Part shown: positions 39,054 through 47,467 of the stretch, in pieces
Numbering within the stretch: the first letter of the stretch is position 1
Layout of the letters: each line of letters starts with the position of its first letter
Origin: Pseudomonas brassicacearum
GTDB taxonomy: Bacteria; Pseudomonadota; Gammaproteobacteria; Pseudomonadales; Pseudomonadaceae
Reading direction: 5' to 3'
NCBI RefSeq assembly: GCF_003732265.1
Contig: NZ_MOBK01000006.1
Coordinates: forward strand, 1,298,247-1,362,246
Length of the DNA stretch: 64,000 nt
Position numbers and translations under genes: made by a program
Notes under the pieces: generated by a model
Told to the model about the DNA's origin: nothing
The model's database searches: none
Seen by the model: only the letters and a program-made list of their open reading frames with translations

Positions 39054-39321
39054 ATGCGGTTTGTTTTTGTAAGTGTCGGCCAATAACGTCCAGCAAGTCG
39101 CAGCCGTCGCGCAGTGGAATTGCAATGACGCGGGCGAAGTCCTGAAGTAGCGCGTTGTCGCCGTTGAGCGAATCACCCAAGGATAGAGTTTCCACCAGTT
39201 GAGTCACGCTGCGGATTCTGTATGCCGCTGTGTCGTGCAACACATCGATCGGCGCTTCAGTATCAATCAGCAGGGAAGGGATAAGGCAGTCGATGCCGGT
39301 GATGGGCATGTATCGAGCCAT
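39052..39321 (-). CDS. Small hypothetical protein paired with DUF6124 gene
   Basis: An 89-aa soluble helical protein (PITGIDCLIPSLLIDTEAP, then LHDTAAYRIRSVTQLVETLS). ATG 39321 has GAAGGAGAC upstream; longer frames reaching further right are out of keeping with the local composition. It follows the DUF6124 gene by 17 bp and shares its leftward direction, so the two are likely one operon. It resembles small Pseudomonas proteins of the DUF3077 kind, but I cannot confirm the family. Confidence 0.62.
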   Translation of the reverse strand: MARYMPITGIDCLIPSLLIDTEAPIDVLHDTAAYRIRSVTQLVETLSLGDSLNGDNALLQDFARVIAIPLRDGCDLLDVIGRHLQKQTA

Positions 39322-39338
39322 GGTTGGGTCTCCTTCTC

Positions 39339-39689
39339 TCAAGATTGGGTGCTGTGTGGGGCTTGGGATGCGTCGCCAGGAGGGTCGAGATTGTCCAGCG
39401 CACGGTTGACCAACAATTCGCCTACTACCGCCAGTTGCTGAATTGATAGCGCCAGGTTGCGGTGTGAACCTTCGAGTTTGCAGGCGAGGTCGGTGGTGAG
39501 GACGTTGAGTGAAGCGAGGGTTTCGCAGGCGTGGCTTAGCAGGGTTTCGGTGTCGATGTCGGGGAGGATGGTGAAAACGTGGCTGATGGGGTCGGGGGTG
39601 TTTGGATCGCGGAGGCGGGCGCTGACGGTGCGTTGGGTGGCTTGGCTGAGATCGATTGGGTCGAGGGAATTGGGTGGACATTTTTTCAT
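39339..39689 (-). CDS. DUF6124 family protein
   Basis: A 116-aa cytoplasmic protein with the family core DTETLLSHACETLASLNVLT, then DLACKLEGSHRNLALSIQQL and GELLVNRALD. This family is widespread in Pseudomonas and has no known function. ATG 39689 is preceded by AGGAG. It is first in a two-gene operon with the 89-aa protein. Confidence 0.75.
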   Translation of the reverse strand: MKKCPPNSLDPIDLSQATQRTVSARLRDPNTPDPISHVFTILPDIDTETLLSHACETLASLNVLTTDLACKLEGSHRNLALSIQQLAVVGELLVNRALDNLDPPGDASQAPHSTQS

Positions 39690-39900
39690 GGTGAAGCTCC
39701 TGTTGGGACGGAGCCGCAAAGCGGCATTTGCATGCCTTGATCGTGTTCGGTCTGTCAAAACCGGTCGCTGAGGTTGCAGCGGCTGGGGGAGGTTATCTGG
39801 GGGGAGTGGAGGGTTACAAGTTCATGGGAGTCGATAGGGGCTGAGGGAAATTTCCGAAGCGTAGATCCATCATCAAGAGTGGTGGCGGGTTTCATTTCTC

Positions 39901-39934
39901 TCGTTGAAAATAAATCCGTCCCCTTAGTTTTTTT
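39901..39934. repeat. Cassette-boundary element, copy A (half copy)
   Basis: GAAAATAAATCCGTCCCCTT followed by AGTTTTTTT lies just beyond the stop of the last displaced immunity gene (39974). The same arm occurs at 40327-40364 (full palindrome), 41247-41263 and 41381-41404. It is in the opposite orientation to copies C and D. Confidence 0.6.
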
Positions 39935-39973
39935 GTTTCTTGTCCAGATTTTTTCATGTTGCTTTTATTGGTT

Positions 39974-40279
39974 TTATATTTTCAGATTTTCCAAGGCAAG
40001 GGAGATTGCTTTATGAAGCTCTTCCCAGTTTTTTGCTTTTTCGCTAAAAGCAGGGTGCTCCCAGTCGTTTGCTTTTATTAGGGAAACTCTAAATGTACCG
40101 TTTTCACTGAATTCGGGATACCAGCCTATATCAATAATTTGATCTTTAGGGAAGGTGGCTTGAAATAGATCTTCCTTCAAATCGTCAATAATCAATGATG
40201 TGTCGATAGACTGGTTGAGCTGAGACAAGTCATCAAGTGTGATTTTTCCACCATATTCAATTATTTTTTTTGTGTCCAT
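39974..40279 (-). CDS. Probable displaced immunity protein (orphan)
   Basis: A 101-aa acidic cytoplasmic protein (LIIDDLKEDLFQATF, IDIGWYPEF, NGTFRVSLIKANDWEHPAF) in AT-rich DNA unlike the surrounding genes. Its size, acidity and W/E-rich end suit Rhs/CDI immunity proteins. It is the outermost of three immunity-like genes downstream of rhs, bounded by element copies A and B. No toxin fragment is recognisable in front of it. Family not recognised. Confidence 0.5.
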   Translation of the reverse strand: MDTKKIIEYGGKITLDDLSQLNQSIDTSLIIDDLKEDLFQATFPKDQIIDIGWYPEFSENGTFRVSLIKANDWEHPAFSEKAKNWEELHKAISLALENLKI

Positions 40280-40326
40280 TTAGTTTCTACGATTTGAGTG
40301 TGAAAAGTGAAAGTGAAAGTGAATAG

Positions 40327-40364
40327 GGGACGTATTTATTTTCTGTTGAAAATAAATACGTCCC
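40327..40364. repeat. Cassette-boundary element, copy B (perfect palindrome)
   Basis: GGGACGTATTTATTTTC (40327-40343) and GAAAATAAATACGTCCC (40348-40364) form a perfect 17-bp inverted repeat with loop TGTT. TTTTTC and further T-rich sequence follow on the right. It separates the orphan immunity gene from the CPCC gene, and could be a terminator, a recombination site or both. Confidence 0.75.
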
Positions 40365-40439
40365 TTTTTCTCGTTTCTTTGTTTTCATTTTTTGATTTTA
40401 TTCGGGTGATTTTTTGGGTGTGCGGCTTTGCAGTGATTT

Positions 40440-40967
40440 TTAAATGGCCCATTTGTCTAAAGGCAGTACGTTCATGTTTTTTGAGAATGTCTCTTTCGCT
40501 TCTCCGAGTGTCATATGGTTCGGGCCGCTGTATTGTTCAGGGTCGGTTATTCCGTTGTCTTCCCATTTGCATAGATCACAAATGTCGTAGTTTGCTCTCG
40601 ACGATAATGTGCGGTAACCGCAGCAAGGACAAACTTCCATTAGTTCGATGAGTCCCAGTACTTGATGCTCGCCAAATCCCATTTTTTTCATTTGGCTAGA
40701 TAAATACAAATTTGTCACGCCCTTGTATTCTGAGCGCAAAGCAATCAATAACAACTCGTCATAAAGGGGATTCTGTACGTCACTTGGCGGTTCGTCGTTT
40801 GTGATAAGTAGATGTTGCATTTCTTTTGAAAGCAAGGAGAACATTTCATCGCTGTCATCAATCCCCCACCAATTCAATAGCAGTGATTCGCGCGCATCAT
40901 TGTCAAGGGCGGCTAAAGCTTTTTGGATAAGTCTGTATACTGCGTCGGATCGAGCGGTTTTTTGCAT
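40440..40967 (-). CDS. CPCC-family cysteine-rich protein, probable immunity protein
   Basis: A 175-aa protein whose C-terminal part is a CPCC zinc-ribbon-like domain: CPCCGYRTLS at about 113-122, then CDLCKWEDNG and EQYSGPNHMTLGEAK. The N-terminal 100 residues are helical. CPCC proteins are frequent next to polymorphic toxins. Its ATG stands 1 nt after the stop of a toxin fragment (TAA-C-ATG), the same geometry as rhs with its own immunity gene, which supports a cognate immunity role. Confidence 0.68.
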   Translation of the reverse strand: MQKTARSDAVYRLIQKALAALDNDARESLLLNWWGIDDSDEMFSLLSKEMQHLLITNDEPPSDVQNPLYDELLLIALRSEYKGVTNLYLSSQMKKMGFGEHQVLGLIELMEVCPCCGYRTLSSRANYDICDLCKWEDNGITDPEQYSGPNHMTLGEAKETFSKNMNVLPLDKWAI

Positions 40968-40968
40968 G

Positions 40969-41246
40969 TTAAAGTCCTTTGGCTAAATCAATTGCTGACT
41001 TAAACGCATCGGCGTTTCTTCCGTCATCTCTGTAAAAAATTCTGATTTCTCGAGATTTAAGGTGGGCGACAAAAACTCTTCCAGACGTTGGGTCGTGTTT
41101 GATAATAAAGTTTCCAACTTGGGTTTCATTGAACTGTCCTGGCTCTTTTGCAAATGCTTTTGCTTGCTTCAAATAATCTGTTTGAGTTATATCGACAAAC
41201 TTTTTTTGGTCAAGTGCGTGCTTTTGGTAATGGATTTGCTTGAAAA
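40969..41246 (-). pseudogene. Displaced Rhs toxin C-terminal fragment (orphan CT)
   Basis: An open frame without its own ATG. Reading leftward it continues from element copy C into HYQKHALDQKKFVDITQTDY and then a segment with PGQFNETQVGNFIIKHD, SGRVFVAHLKSREIRIFY and AIDLAKGL before TAA at 40971-40969. This is the layout of polymorphic-toxin C termini (a histidine-rich start, then an I-K-x-D...I-R-T-F-Y type core, likely an RNase). It has lost its Rhs body and keeps its immunity gene 1 nt downstream. A TTG at 41172 could give a 67-aa product, but a relic is more likely. Confidence 0.6.
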
Positions 41247-41263
41247 GGGGCGGATTTATTTTC
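41247..41263. repeat. Cassette-boundary element, copy C
   Basis: GGGGCGGATTTATTTTC, followed by TTTC-GTGAAAATA, is one arm of the element seen as a perfect palindrome at 40327. It falls exactly where the displaced toxin fragment's reading frame meets unrelated sequence. The opposite arm has diverged. Confidence 0.6.
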
Positions 41264-41378
41264 TTTCGTGAAAATACACCTGTTCAATTTGCCCTTGTCT
41301 TTTTAATAATAAAACCAAAAAAGACAAATTTAATTTAAGTTACAAATTAAATTTATTCTTTTTTGCTAAGTTTCGTGT

Positions 41379-41404
41379 GAAAAGGGGGCGAGTTAATTTT
41401 CTCG
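41379..41404. repeat. Cassette-boundary element, copy D
   Basis: TGAAAAGGGGGCGAGTTAATTTTC abuts the stop of the current immunity gene (41405). Together with copy C it brackets about 115 bp of very AT-rich sequence that holds no gene. Confidence 0.5.
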
Positions 41405-42028
41405 TTAGTCATCGGTGTAAGTACGATAGCCACCGTCAAAATTAGGTGCAAGATGTTTGTTTCTAAAGTCTATATTGAATAAGTTGTGTGAGTTGGGTGC
41501 GGTATTAATTGAGTTGTTGAAGGTTTCAGTGGCGCTCATAAAGTTTTGATAGTTATCTATGTAAACGCAGTCTTCGGGGGAGAAACTTAAGGTGATTTTG
41601 TTCGGTGATATAACAGCCAGATTAAGGCTCAGGTCTGGATATGTGCTAAGTCGGCCGCCTATGTCATACACTTTATCTCCGTTAGTCAGACTCGCTCCCC
41701 ACGATCGCTCAAAGTCATACTCGTCGTTTTTGATTTTTAAAGAGAGTACAGAGTCGCAGCTTTTGACTTTTTCAAAGGTGACGATCGCACGTTTTACGAT
41801 AAGGAAACCTTCATCTGTAAATTTTTTTGTAAGTTCTTGAGGTGCTTGTTTATGTATTTCGTCGATTATTGAGTCATCAATTATGTTTAAAACAAAGTTT
41901 GTCAGTTGCAGGCTAAAATTTTCAAGAAGAGACTCTGTTAAAGCTATGTCTATATAGGTCGTGAGCCCTCCGGCGTTCACATAGTCAATGGCGCCAAATG
42001 CTTCTGTAACGTCAAGTTCAATATTCAC
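41405..42028 (-). CDS. Probable immunity protein for the current Rhs toxin
   Basis: A 207-aa acidic cytoplasmic protein, not recognised by family, rich in I/N/D/S and encoded in AT-rich DNA. Its GTG start (42028-42026) lies 1 nt after the rhs stop (TAA-A-GTG), with a GAGGGC ribosome site inside the rhs tail, so the two are translationally coupled. Position and coupling are the hallmark of Rhs immunity genes. It should bind and block the C-terminal toxin tip. An N-terminal AFGAIDYVNAGG segment and a C-terminal Asp-rich end are visible. Confidence 0.65.
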   Translation of the reverse strand: MNIELDVTEAFGAIDYVNAGGLTTYIDIALTESLLENFSLQLTNFVLNIIDDSIIDEIHKQAPQELTKKFTDEGFLIVKRAIVTFEKVKSCDSVLSLKIKNDEYDFERSWGASLTNGDKVYDIGGRLSTYPDLSLNLAVISPNKITLSFSPEDCVYIDNYQNFMSATETFNNSINTAPNSHNLFNIDFRNKHLAPNFDGGYRTYTDD

Positions 42029-42029
42029 T

Positions 42030-45000
42030 TTAGTTTGCCCTCTGTATTACTATTTTGTCGAGTGCCTTGGATTGTATCTGTTTTCCGCCAACAGTCTTGT
42101 ATCCTGCTGCGGGTAGTTCTGTTCTTGATACAATTTTGAATCCTAGTAATTCTATTTTCTTAATGGCTTTTTTCAAGTAACCATTGGCGTTAGAGCTCCC
42201 TGTCATCGTTATTTTTCCATCTGGGGAAAGAACTCTGAGGATTTCCGAATTCAAAGGGTCGAAGCCGAATGGGTTGTCGATATTTATATTACTCTGGGAG
42301 CCAGTTTTAATACCCGACAAGTCAGTAGCATCCCCTGCATGCACACCAGGAACCTTTGGGTCAATGTCCAGATTGTAATACCCATCCAATGGATTTTCCC
42401 CGGCACCAATGTTCAAGGAGCCGCTAGAGTTTTCCGGCTTATCTAAAAATCTACCAGATTTCCCTGGTTTGCACCCGTCACCACCCGGGCATACGTTCAA
42501 CCCTAATGGATCCACCCACCCCGTAGGGTTAGGCACGTACTGGTAGTTATTCAACCCACCCGCAAGCTTGATCGGATCCGGTGTCAGAAACCGTCCAGTC
42601 CCCGGATTGTAGTAGCGATGCCGGTTGTAGTGTAAACCCGTCTCGGCGTCGAAGTACTGACCTTGAAAACGCAACGGGTTGTCGATTTCAGCGACATCCA
42701 ATTCCGCTAGGTTGCCATAGGCGCGGTATTTCGCCGACCACATGATCTCGCCGCTGTAGTCGGTGAGTTCTTGAGGTGTGCCCAGGTGGTCGAGTTGATA
42801 GTAGAACGGCGTCGCTTTCAGCGGGCCTTCGCCATCAAGCATGGCCAATGGGCGGAAGCTGCCTGGTTCGTAGATGTAAGTGCGATAGCGGTTGTCGGCG
42901 CTTTCTGCAATCAGGCGTTCGCCTTGCCACATAAACTCCGTGGTTTGACCATCGAAGGTCTTGGCGATACGACGGCCGAAGGCGTCGTACTTGTAACTAG
43001 CCATGCTGCCGCCGGGCAGGCTGGCGCCGATAAGGCGATGCTGGCAGTCGTAGCGATACTCGGTTACGAGTTTCTGCCCGGTGCCGCGGCGCTCGCGGCT
43101 CAGATTGCCGTGAGCGTCGTAGTCATAGTGACGGTCGCCCTGCATCAACAGGCGGTTACCTTTGACGTTGGCCAGGTTTGCGGCTTGCTGATCACCTTGG
43201 CCTAGCAGGTTGCCCGCCGGGTCGTGGGCGAAGCTTTCCGGGGTGGTGCCACGGACGCTGATCAGGCGGTCGAGCGGGTCGTAGTGGTAATTGAGGTTAC
43301 CTTTACGGCTATCGTCGATGCCGGCAAGGTTGCCATTCGCGTTGTAGGCATAGCGGCGGCGGAACAGGTTTCGCTCTTGTTGGCTGACGGTATGCGCCTG
43401 CAATCGGCCTTGGTCGTCGTATTGATATTGGCTGAGGAGCAGGCCTTGTTGGCGTTGTTGTTCGCGGCCGGCGCTGAATTGGTGCGTCGTCAGGCGCGAA
43501 CCGTTGAGGTCGACGCTGCTCAGACGGCCACCAGGTTGGTGGCGGTAGTCGAGTTTGCTGCCGTCGGGAAGGCGGCAGTGGCTCAGGTTTCCTTGTTTGT
43601 CGTATTCATAGCGCAGCGTGCCCCAACCTTGGTGTTCGGTGACGAGGCGGTTTTGCAGGTCGTACTCGTAGGCGAGGGGCCAGTTGCCGTCGTCGACGTT
43701 CACGAGGTTGCCGTGAGCGTCGTAGCTGTAGTGAATCTCTTCACCGTCAGGCAGGGTTTTTACCAGCAGGCGACCAGCCGAGTCGCGTTGGTACTCAGTG
43801 ACTAGCTCGCTGCCGTCGTCGCCTAATTCAGTTTTCTTCAGCAGTTGGCCGTTAAGGTCATATTCGTAAGCAGTACGCCGACCGTCGAAGCCGGTTTCCT
43901 GCTGGATCAGGCCATTTGCGTAGTAGTCAAGGTGATACAGCTCGCCGCGTTCGTTTTCGATGTCGCTGAGCAACAGACGCGGGTTGTCGTAGCGGTAGCG
44001 CAGTTGGCTACCGTCCGGGTTGATACGACGGCTGACCAAGTGCAGGCCATCGGCATACTCATAACGGGTGATGCGACCCAACTCATCGCGTTCAGCGGTA
44101 ACACGACCGTACGGATTGTAGGTAAACGCGCGAGTGGCACCGCCGGGTAGGGTAATTTGTGCCAGGCGGTTGGCAGCATCCCATTGGTATTGGGTCACGC
44201 CTCTTTCGTCCTGACGAGTGATCTGCCGACCCAGTGCGTCGTAGCGATACTTGCGCTGACCGCCGTCCGGCAGTTGTTCTTCGATCAACTCGCCCAGATT
44301 GTTCCAGCCCAGATTATGGCGACTGCCGTCGGGGTGACGGATTTGCAACAAACGGCCTTGTCTGTCGTAGCTGTACTGGGTGACGTTACCGTCAGGATCT
44401 GTTTGTTGGGTGATGTCACCTTGGATATTTCGTTGGTATCTCCAGATTGATTCGTCACGCCGGACGAGTGTTACAAAACCGTTGCTGTATTCGTATTGGG
44501 TCGGCGCGTCTTCTGGCGGAATGACTGCTTCCAGGCATCCTGCTTCGTCGTACTGAAACTCTGTGATCGCTCCCAGTGGGTCTTTCTCGGCAATCAACCG
44601 ACCTTTGTCGTCGTATGCTTTGAGATGTTCGGCACCGTCCGGCTTGACTTTGCTGATCAGTCGGGCTTGATCGTCGTGGGTGTAGATTTCCTCGCTGCCG
44701 TCGGCATTGGTAACGGTGACGCTACCTTTGTCATCCCAGACGTAACGGGCGTCCATCTGCGAAAAGTTCGCCCAGTGATGGATGCAGCGTGACGATTTTC
44801 CTTCGTTTTCCCACTCCCAGAAGAAGCTGGCACCACCGGCCAGTTGTCGTTCAAGAATGACGTGCTTTTCATCGTAGGCGTATCGCTCGCTCTCACCGGC
44901 GGCATTCTTCGCTTCAACCAAGTGATGTTGTTCGTCATAGCGATAACTAACTAATGTCTGGATGGTGCTCCATGCATCTTCCAGATTGTCTGCCGGGCTG

Positions 45001-46730
45001 AACTGCTGGTAATCGATACCAACTATATGTTTGCGGTCGTAACGCAACAGCAAGGCACGACCGGAACCGTTATCCACACGCTTGATACGCCCATGAATGT
45101 CACGAGCGATGTGCAGGCGGTTGCCGTATTTGCCGCTGATAGCAATTAGCGTGGCGCCCTTGATGTTGTAGCGGAAGTGGTAGAACAGCGTTTGATCGCC
45201 AGCCTGGGACAGAATCAGTTCAGATGGATCGTCACCGATGTAAATCGCCGCTTTGGACAAGCTATTGGTGATGGCTGGGCGTTGTTCGCTCGGGAGGGGA
45301 AAGGTCGTTACGCGGTTTTCATGATCCGTCCAGACAACCTCGTCGCTGTTTATCACCACTCGCTGCGCGAGTGCATGGCTCCAGCCATAGCCCAAACCGC
45401 AATCGATTTCCGCAGCACTGGTGCGATAAAGTCGAGTCCATTCAAATGGAAGGAGGCCATTGAGTTGACCATCGGTGAGTGTGAGTAACTCTTCGCCGGT
45501 GACCATCGAAACCGGGCAGCCGTTTACGCAGGTTTCACGGGTGCACGCGACATTTTTGTCATCGTGGTTGGTTGATTGCTTGGAGTTGTCGTCCAAATGT
45601 TCCGAGGTATGTACTTTAGCGTGGTCCTGCCTGCCCCAACCAATCTTGACCTTGCCTTTTTCAAAGGCCCCAACCGCTGCACGGGCGGCCACCTTCTTGT
45701 ATTTATCGATAGCCTCCATAAAGGCTTTCAGGATATTGAAGACGGACTTGATGAAGCCGGTTACAGCTTCAAGAATTCTTGCGCCGTAGTTCGCCAGGCG
45801 CACGCCCAAATAGGCAATACCTGAGCCTGCGACCGCATACGTCAGCACCAGGGCCAGCACGAGGTCGATGAGAATGGTTACCAGAATGCTGGAAGCCTGC
45901 TTAGAGAACTCACCCGCAACTACGCTAGGCGGTAACTCAATAAGCCAGATAGCTGCAGTTTTCAGCAGTAAAAATAAGGCCGCCTGATCACTCGCCAGCA
46001 GCATGAGCCTTTCCATGGCCGCCGGTGTTTCTTTCGCGAGTTTGATCAGGTCAGTGGCACTTTGACCCAGCTCTTCTGCATATTTTTGAGGGTCCTTCAG
46101 AATCTCGAATATGCGTTTCAAGCCATCAAACGCGCCTTTGATGGCTTCCCATGTACCAATGGCAGAGCCATTGAGCTGCGCAAGGTAAGTTGTCGATAAG
46201 GTCTGGGTGGGCCATAGCGGCCTATAGTTTCTCCACTCAGCTTCCAGCCATGTTTGCAGTTGCTGGGTCAAACCGTCGTAGGAGTCGAAAAGTGCGGTGA
46301 CCTGTTCTTTTGTAACCTTGCTCTGGACGCGAACGTAATATTTTTTCCCCGGTGTCCCTTTGTAAACGCCTTTACCTTCGTCATTCAGCAAGACAGGAAC
46401 GGCCTCACCACCGTCTACCGGGGTTACTTCGACAGTGATATTGCCAACCGGAACGTCATGAAGTGATACGAATTTGCTTTCGATCAATAGCAAGCGGTTT
46501 GCCGGACACTCCGCGACAGTAGACGAAAACTCGTTATCGCCGGTGCTGACTGTCGCGCTTGCACTACCGAGCTTAACGGTCCTGTTCATTCCAAATAAGG
46601 CTGGTCTGTCAAAGAACTGAGGACCTTTATCCACCCACTGGGCGAAATTGCTTTCGGTCAGTTCACGATAAAGCTTCAGACTGTCCTTGAAGGTGGCCAG
46701 TTGGTCATCAATAAAGGCAACGCGATCCAT
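42030..46730 (-). CDS. Rhs-family polymorphic toxin (T6SS effector) with methyltransferase-like tip
   Basis: A 1566-aa protein. The N-terminal region (1-390) has a predicted hydrophobic stretch (about 255-335). A DUF6531-type entry follows (CVNGCPVSMVTGEELLTLTD), then more than 20 YD repeats (for example RYDALGRQITRQDE) forming the Rhs shell. The core ends with GLHYNRHRYYNPGTGRFLTP and the PNPTGWVDPLGL cleavage motif (DPLGL at 1407-1411). The 155-residue tip (42033-42497) reads LNIGAGENPLDGYYNLDID, NINIDNPFGF and RVLSPDGKITMTG, the order of class I methyltransferase motifs. No PAAR domain is seen. The start overlaps the DUF4123 stop (TGATG). Confidence 0.85.
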   Translation of the reverse strand: MDRVAFIDDQLATFKDSLKLYRELTESNFAQWVDKGPQFFDRPALFGMNRTVKLGSASATVSTGDNEFSSTVAECPANRLLLIESKFVSLHDVPVGNITVEVTPVDGGEAVPVLLNDEGKGVYKGTPGKKYYVRVQSKVTKEQVTALFDSYDGLTQQLQTWLEAEWRNYRPLWPTQTLSTTYLAQLNGSAIGTWEAIKGAFDGLKRIFEILKDPQKYAEELGQSATDLIKLAKETPAAMERLMLLASDQAALFLLLKTAAIWLIELPPSVVAGEFSKQASSILVTILIDLVLALVLTYAVAGSGIAYLGVRLANYGARILEAVTGFIKSVFNILKAFMEAIDKYKKVAARAAVGAFEKGKVKIGWGRQDHAKVHTSEHLDDNSKQSTNHDDKNVACTRETCVNGCPVSMVTGEELLTLTDGQLNGLLPFEWTRLYRTSAAEIDCGLGYGWSHALAQRVVINSDEVVWTDHENRVTTFPLPSEQRPAITNSLSKAAIYIGDDPSELILSQAGDQTLFYHFRYNIKGATLIAISGKYGNRLHIARDIHGRIKRVDNGSGRALLLRYDRKHIVGIDYQQFSPADNLEDAWSTIQTLVSYRYDEQHHLVEAKNAAGESERYAYDEKHVILERQLAGGASFFWEWENEGKSSRCIHHWANFSQMDARYVWDDKGSVTVTNADGSEEIYTHDDQARLISKVKPDGAEHLKAYDDKGRLIAEKDPLGAITEFQYDEAGCLEAVIPPEDAPTQYEYSNGFVTLVRRDESIWRYQRNIQGDITQQTDPDGNVTQYSYDRQGRLLQIRHPDGSRHNLGWNNLGELIEEQLPDGGQRKYRYDALGRQITRQDERGVTQYQWDAANRLAQITLPGGATRAFTYNPYGRVTAERDELGRITRYEYADGLHLVSRRINPDGSQLRYRYDNPRLLLSDIENERGELYHLDYYANGLIQQETGFDGRRTAYEYDLNGQLLKKTELGDDGSELVTEYQRDSAGRLLVKTLPDGEEIHYSYDAHGNLVNVDDGNWPLAYEYDLQNRLVTEHQGWGTLRYEYDKQGNLSHCRLPDGSKLDYRHQPGGRLSSVDLNGSRLTTHQFSAGREQQRQQGLLLSQYQYDDQGRLQAHTVSQQERNLFRRRYAYNANGNLAGIDDSRKGNLNYHYDPLDRLISVRGTTPESFAHDPAGNLLGQGDQQAANLANVKGNRLLMQGDRHYDYDAHGNLSRERRGTGQKLVTEYRYDCQHRLIGASLPGGSMASYKYDAFGRRIAKTFDGQTTEFMWQGERLIAESADNRYRTYIYEPGSFRPLAMLDGEGPLKATPFYYQLDHLGTPQELTDYSGEIMWSAKYRAYGNLAELDVAEIDNPLRFQGQYFDAETGLHYNRHRYYNPGTGRFLTPDPIKLAGGLNNYQYVPNPTGWVDPLGLNVCPGGDGCKPGKSGRFLDKPENSSGSLNIGAGENPLDGYYNLDIDPKVPGVHAGDATDLSGIKTGSQSNINIDNPFGFDPLNSEILRVLSPDGKITMTGSSNANGYLKKAIKKIELLGFKIVSRTELPAAGYKTVGGKQIQSKALDKIVIQRAN

Positions 46731-47467
46731 CAGCCTTGCTCCAGAATCAGGTGGTTTAACAGTGCTTCATTCAGGTTTTTCGGAGCATCGGGCCGGCGCA
46801 CGAAACGCGCGATTTTCAGCTTCAGGTTGCTTTCGGGGTAAGCGGCGTAGATGTCTGGTCGTTCCGTCTCCAGCCACTGCATCAGGTTGCCGACCAGCGT
46901 TGACGGATTCTTCTTGGCCAGGCCATCCAGCAAGGCCTTGGGCACTTCCCACCAAGGCCAATCCTTCGCCTTCGGCACCACCCTCGGCCCAACCTCCAAC
47001 CGCTTCCCATTAATCAGATACCGATCAAACACCGGCAGCACTTCCCCCGCCGCATCGCCGAGCCCTTCCAGAATCGGAAAAATATGCCGCCCATCCCAGA
47101 ACCGAAAAAACACCTCAGTCCCATCAGGCATGCGCACTTGGGTCAGGCTGCGAAGGTGTTCGAACACCACCTCCGGCGCGCTGGTTGAAACTGCCAGCCA
47201 ACCCCAGTCCTGCGCGTCCGTTTCGGCAATCCACGGTAGAAAACCCGAGTTGGGTTTCAGCTCGACGAGGTAGGGCATGACCTGTTGCCAGCCCGCATAG
47301 GGAGTTCCGCCCCAGATCGGGGTGGCCTGGGTCGTCGGTTCATTTTGATAAAGCGACTTGAGCGCATCGGCATCGCTGGCGGCGCTGACGATCAAATAAA
47401 GACGTTCATCGGCCTGCAACGGCCGTTCTGCAAGCCACGCCTGCGGAGTCAAAAGATCAGATCGCAC
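46730..47467 (-). CDS. DUF4123 T6SS effector chaperone (TEC/Tap-1)
   Basis: A 245-aa cytoplasmic protein: LTPQAWLAERPLQADERLYLIVSAA at the N terminus, then a DUF4123 core with PYLVELKPNSGFLPWI, WGWLAVSTSAPEVVFEHLRSL, FFRFWDGRHIFPIL and a Trp-rich WPWWEVP segment. These adaptors load an effector onto VgrG; the partner here is the Rhs protein, whose start overlaps its stop. GTG 47467 (or 47473) overlaps the vgrG end; longer frames run into vgrG. Confidence 0.83.
   Translation of the reverse strand: MRSDLLTPQAWLAERPLQADERLYLIVSAASDADALKSLYQNEPTTQATPIWGGTPYAGWQQVMPYLVELKPNSGFLPWIAETDAQDWGWLAVSTSAPEVVFEHLRSLTQVRMPDGTEVFFRFWDGRHIFPILEGLGDAAGEVLPVFDRYLINGKRLEVGPRVVPKAKDWPWWEVPKALLDGLAKKNPSTLVGNLMQWLETERPDIYAAYPESNLKLKIARFVRRPDAPKNLNEALLNHLILEQG

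Noticed and set aside
39052..39681. A 209-codon frame extending the 89-aa gene to the right
   Set aside because: Its N-terminal half is Pro/His/Arg-rich antisense of the DUF6124 gene; ATG 39321 with GAAGGAGAC is the real start.
43224..43805. Plus-strand frames inside rhs, such as this 193-codon one
   Set aside because: They are the complement of YD-repeat codons (Val/Ala-rich, no start signals) and lie inside a clear 1566-aa gene.
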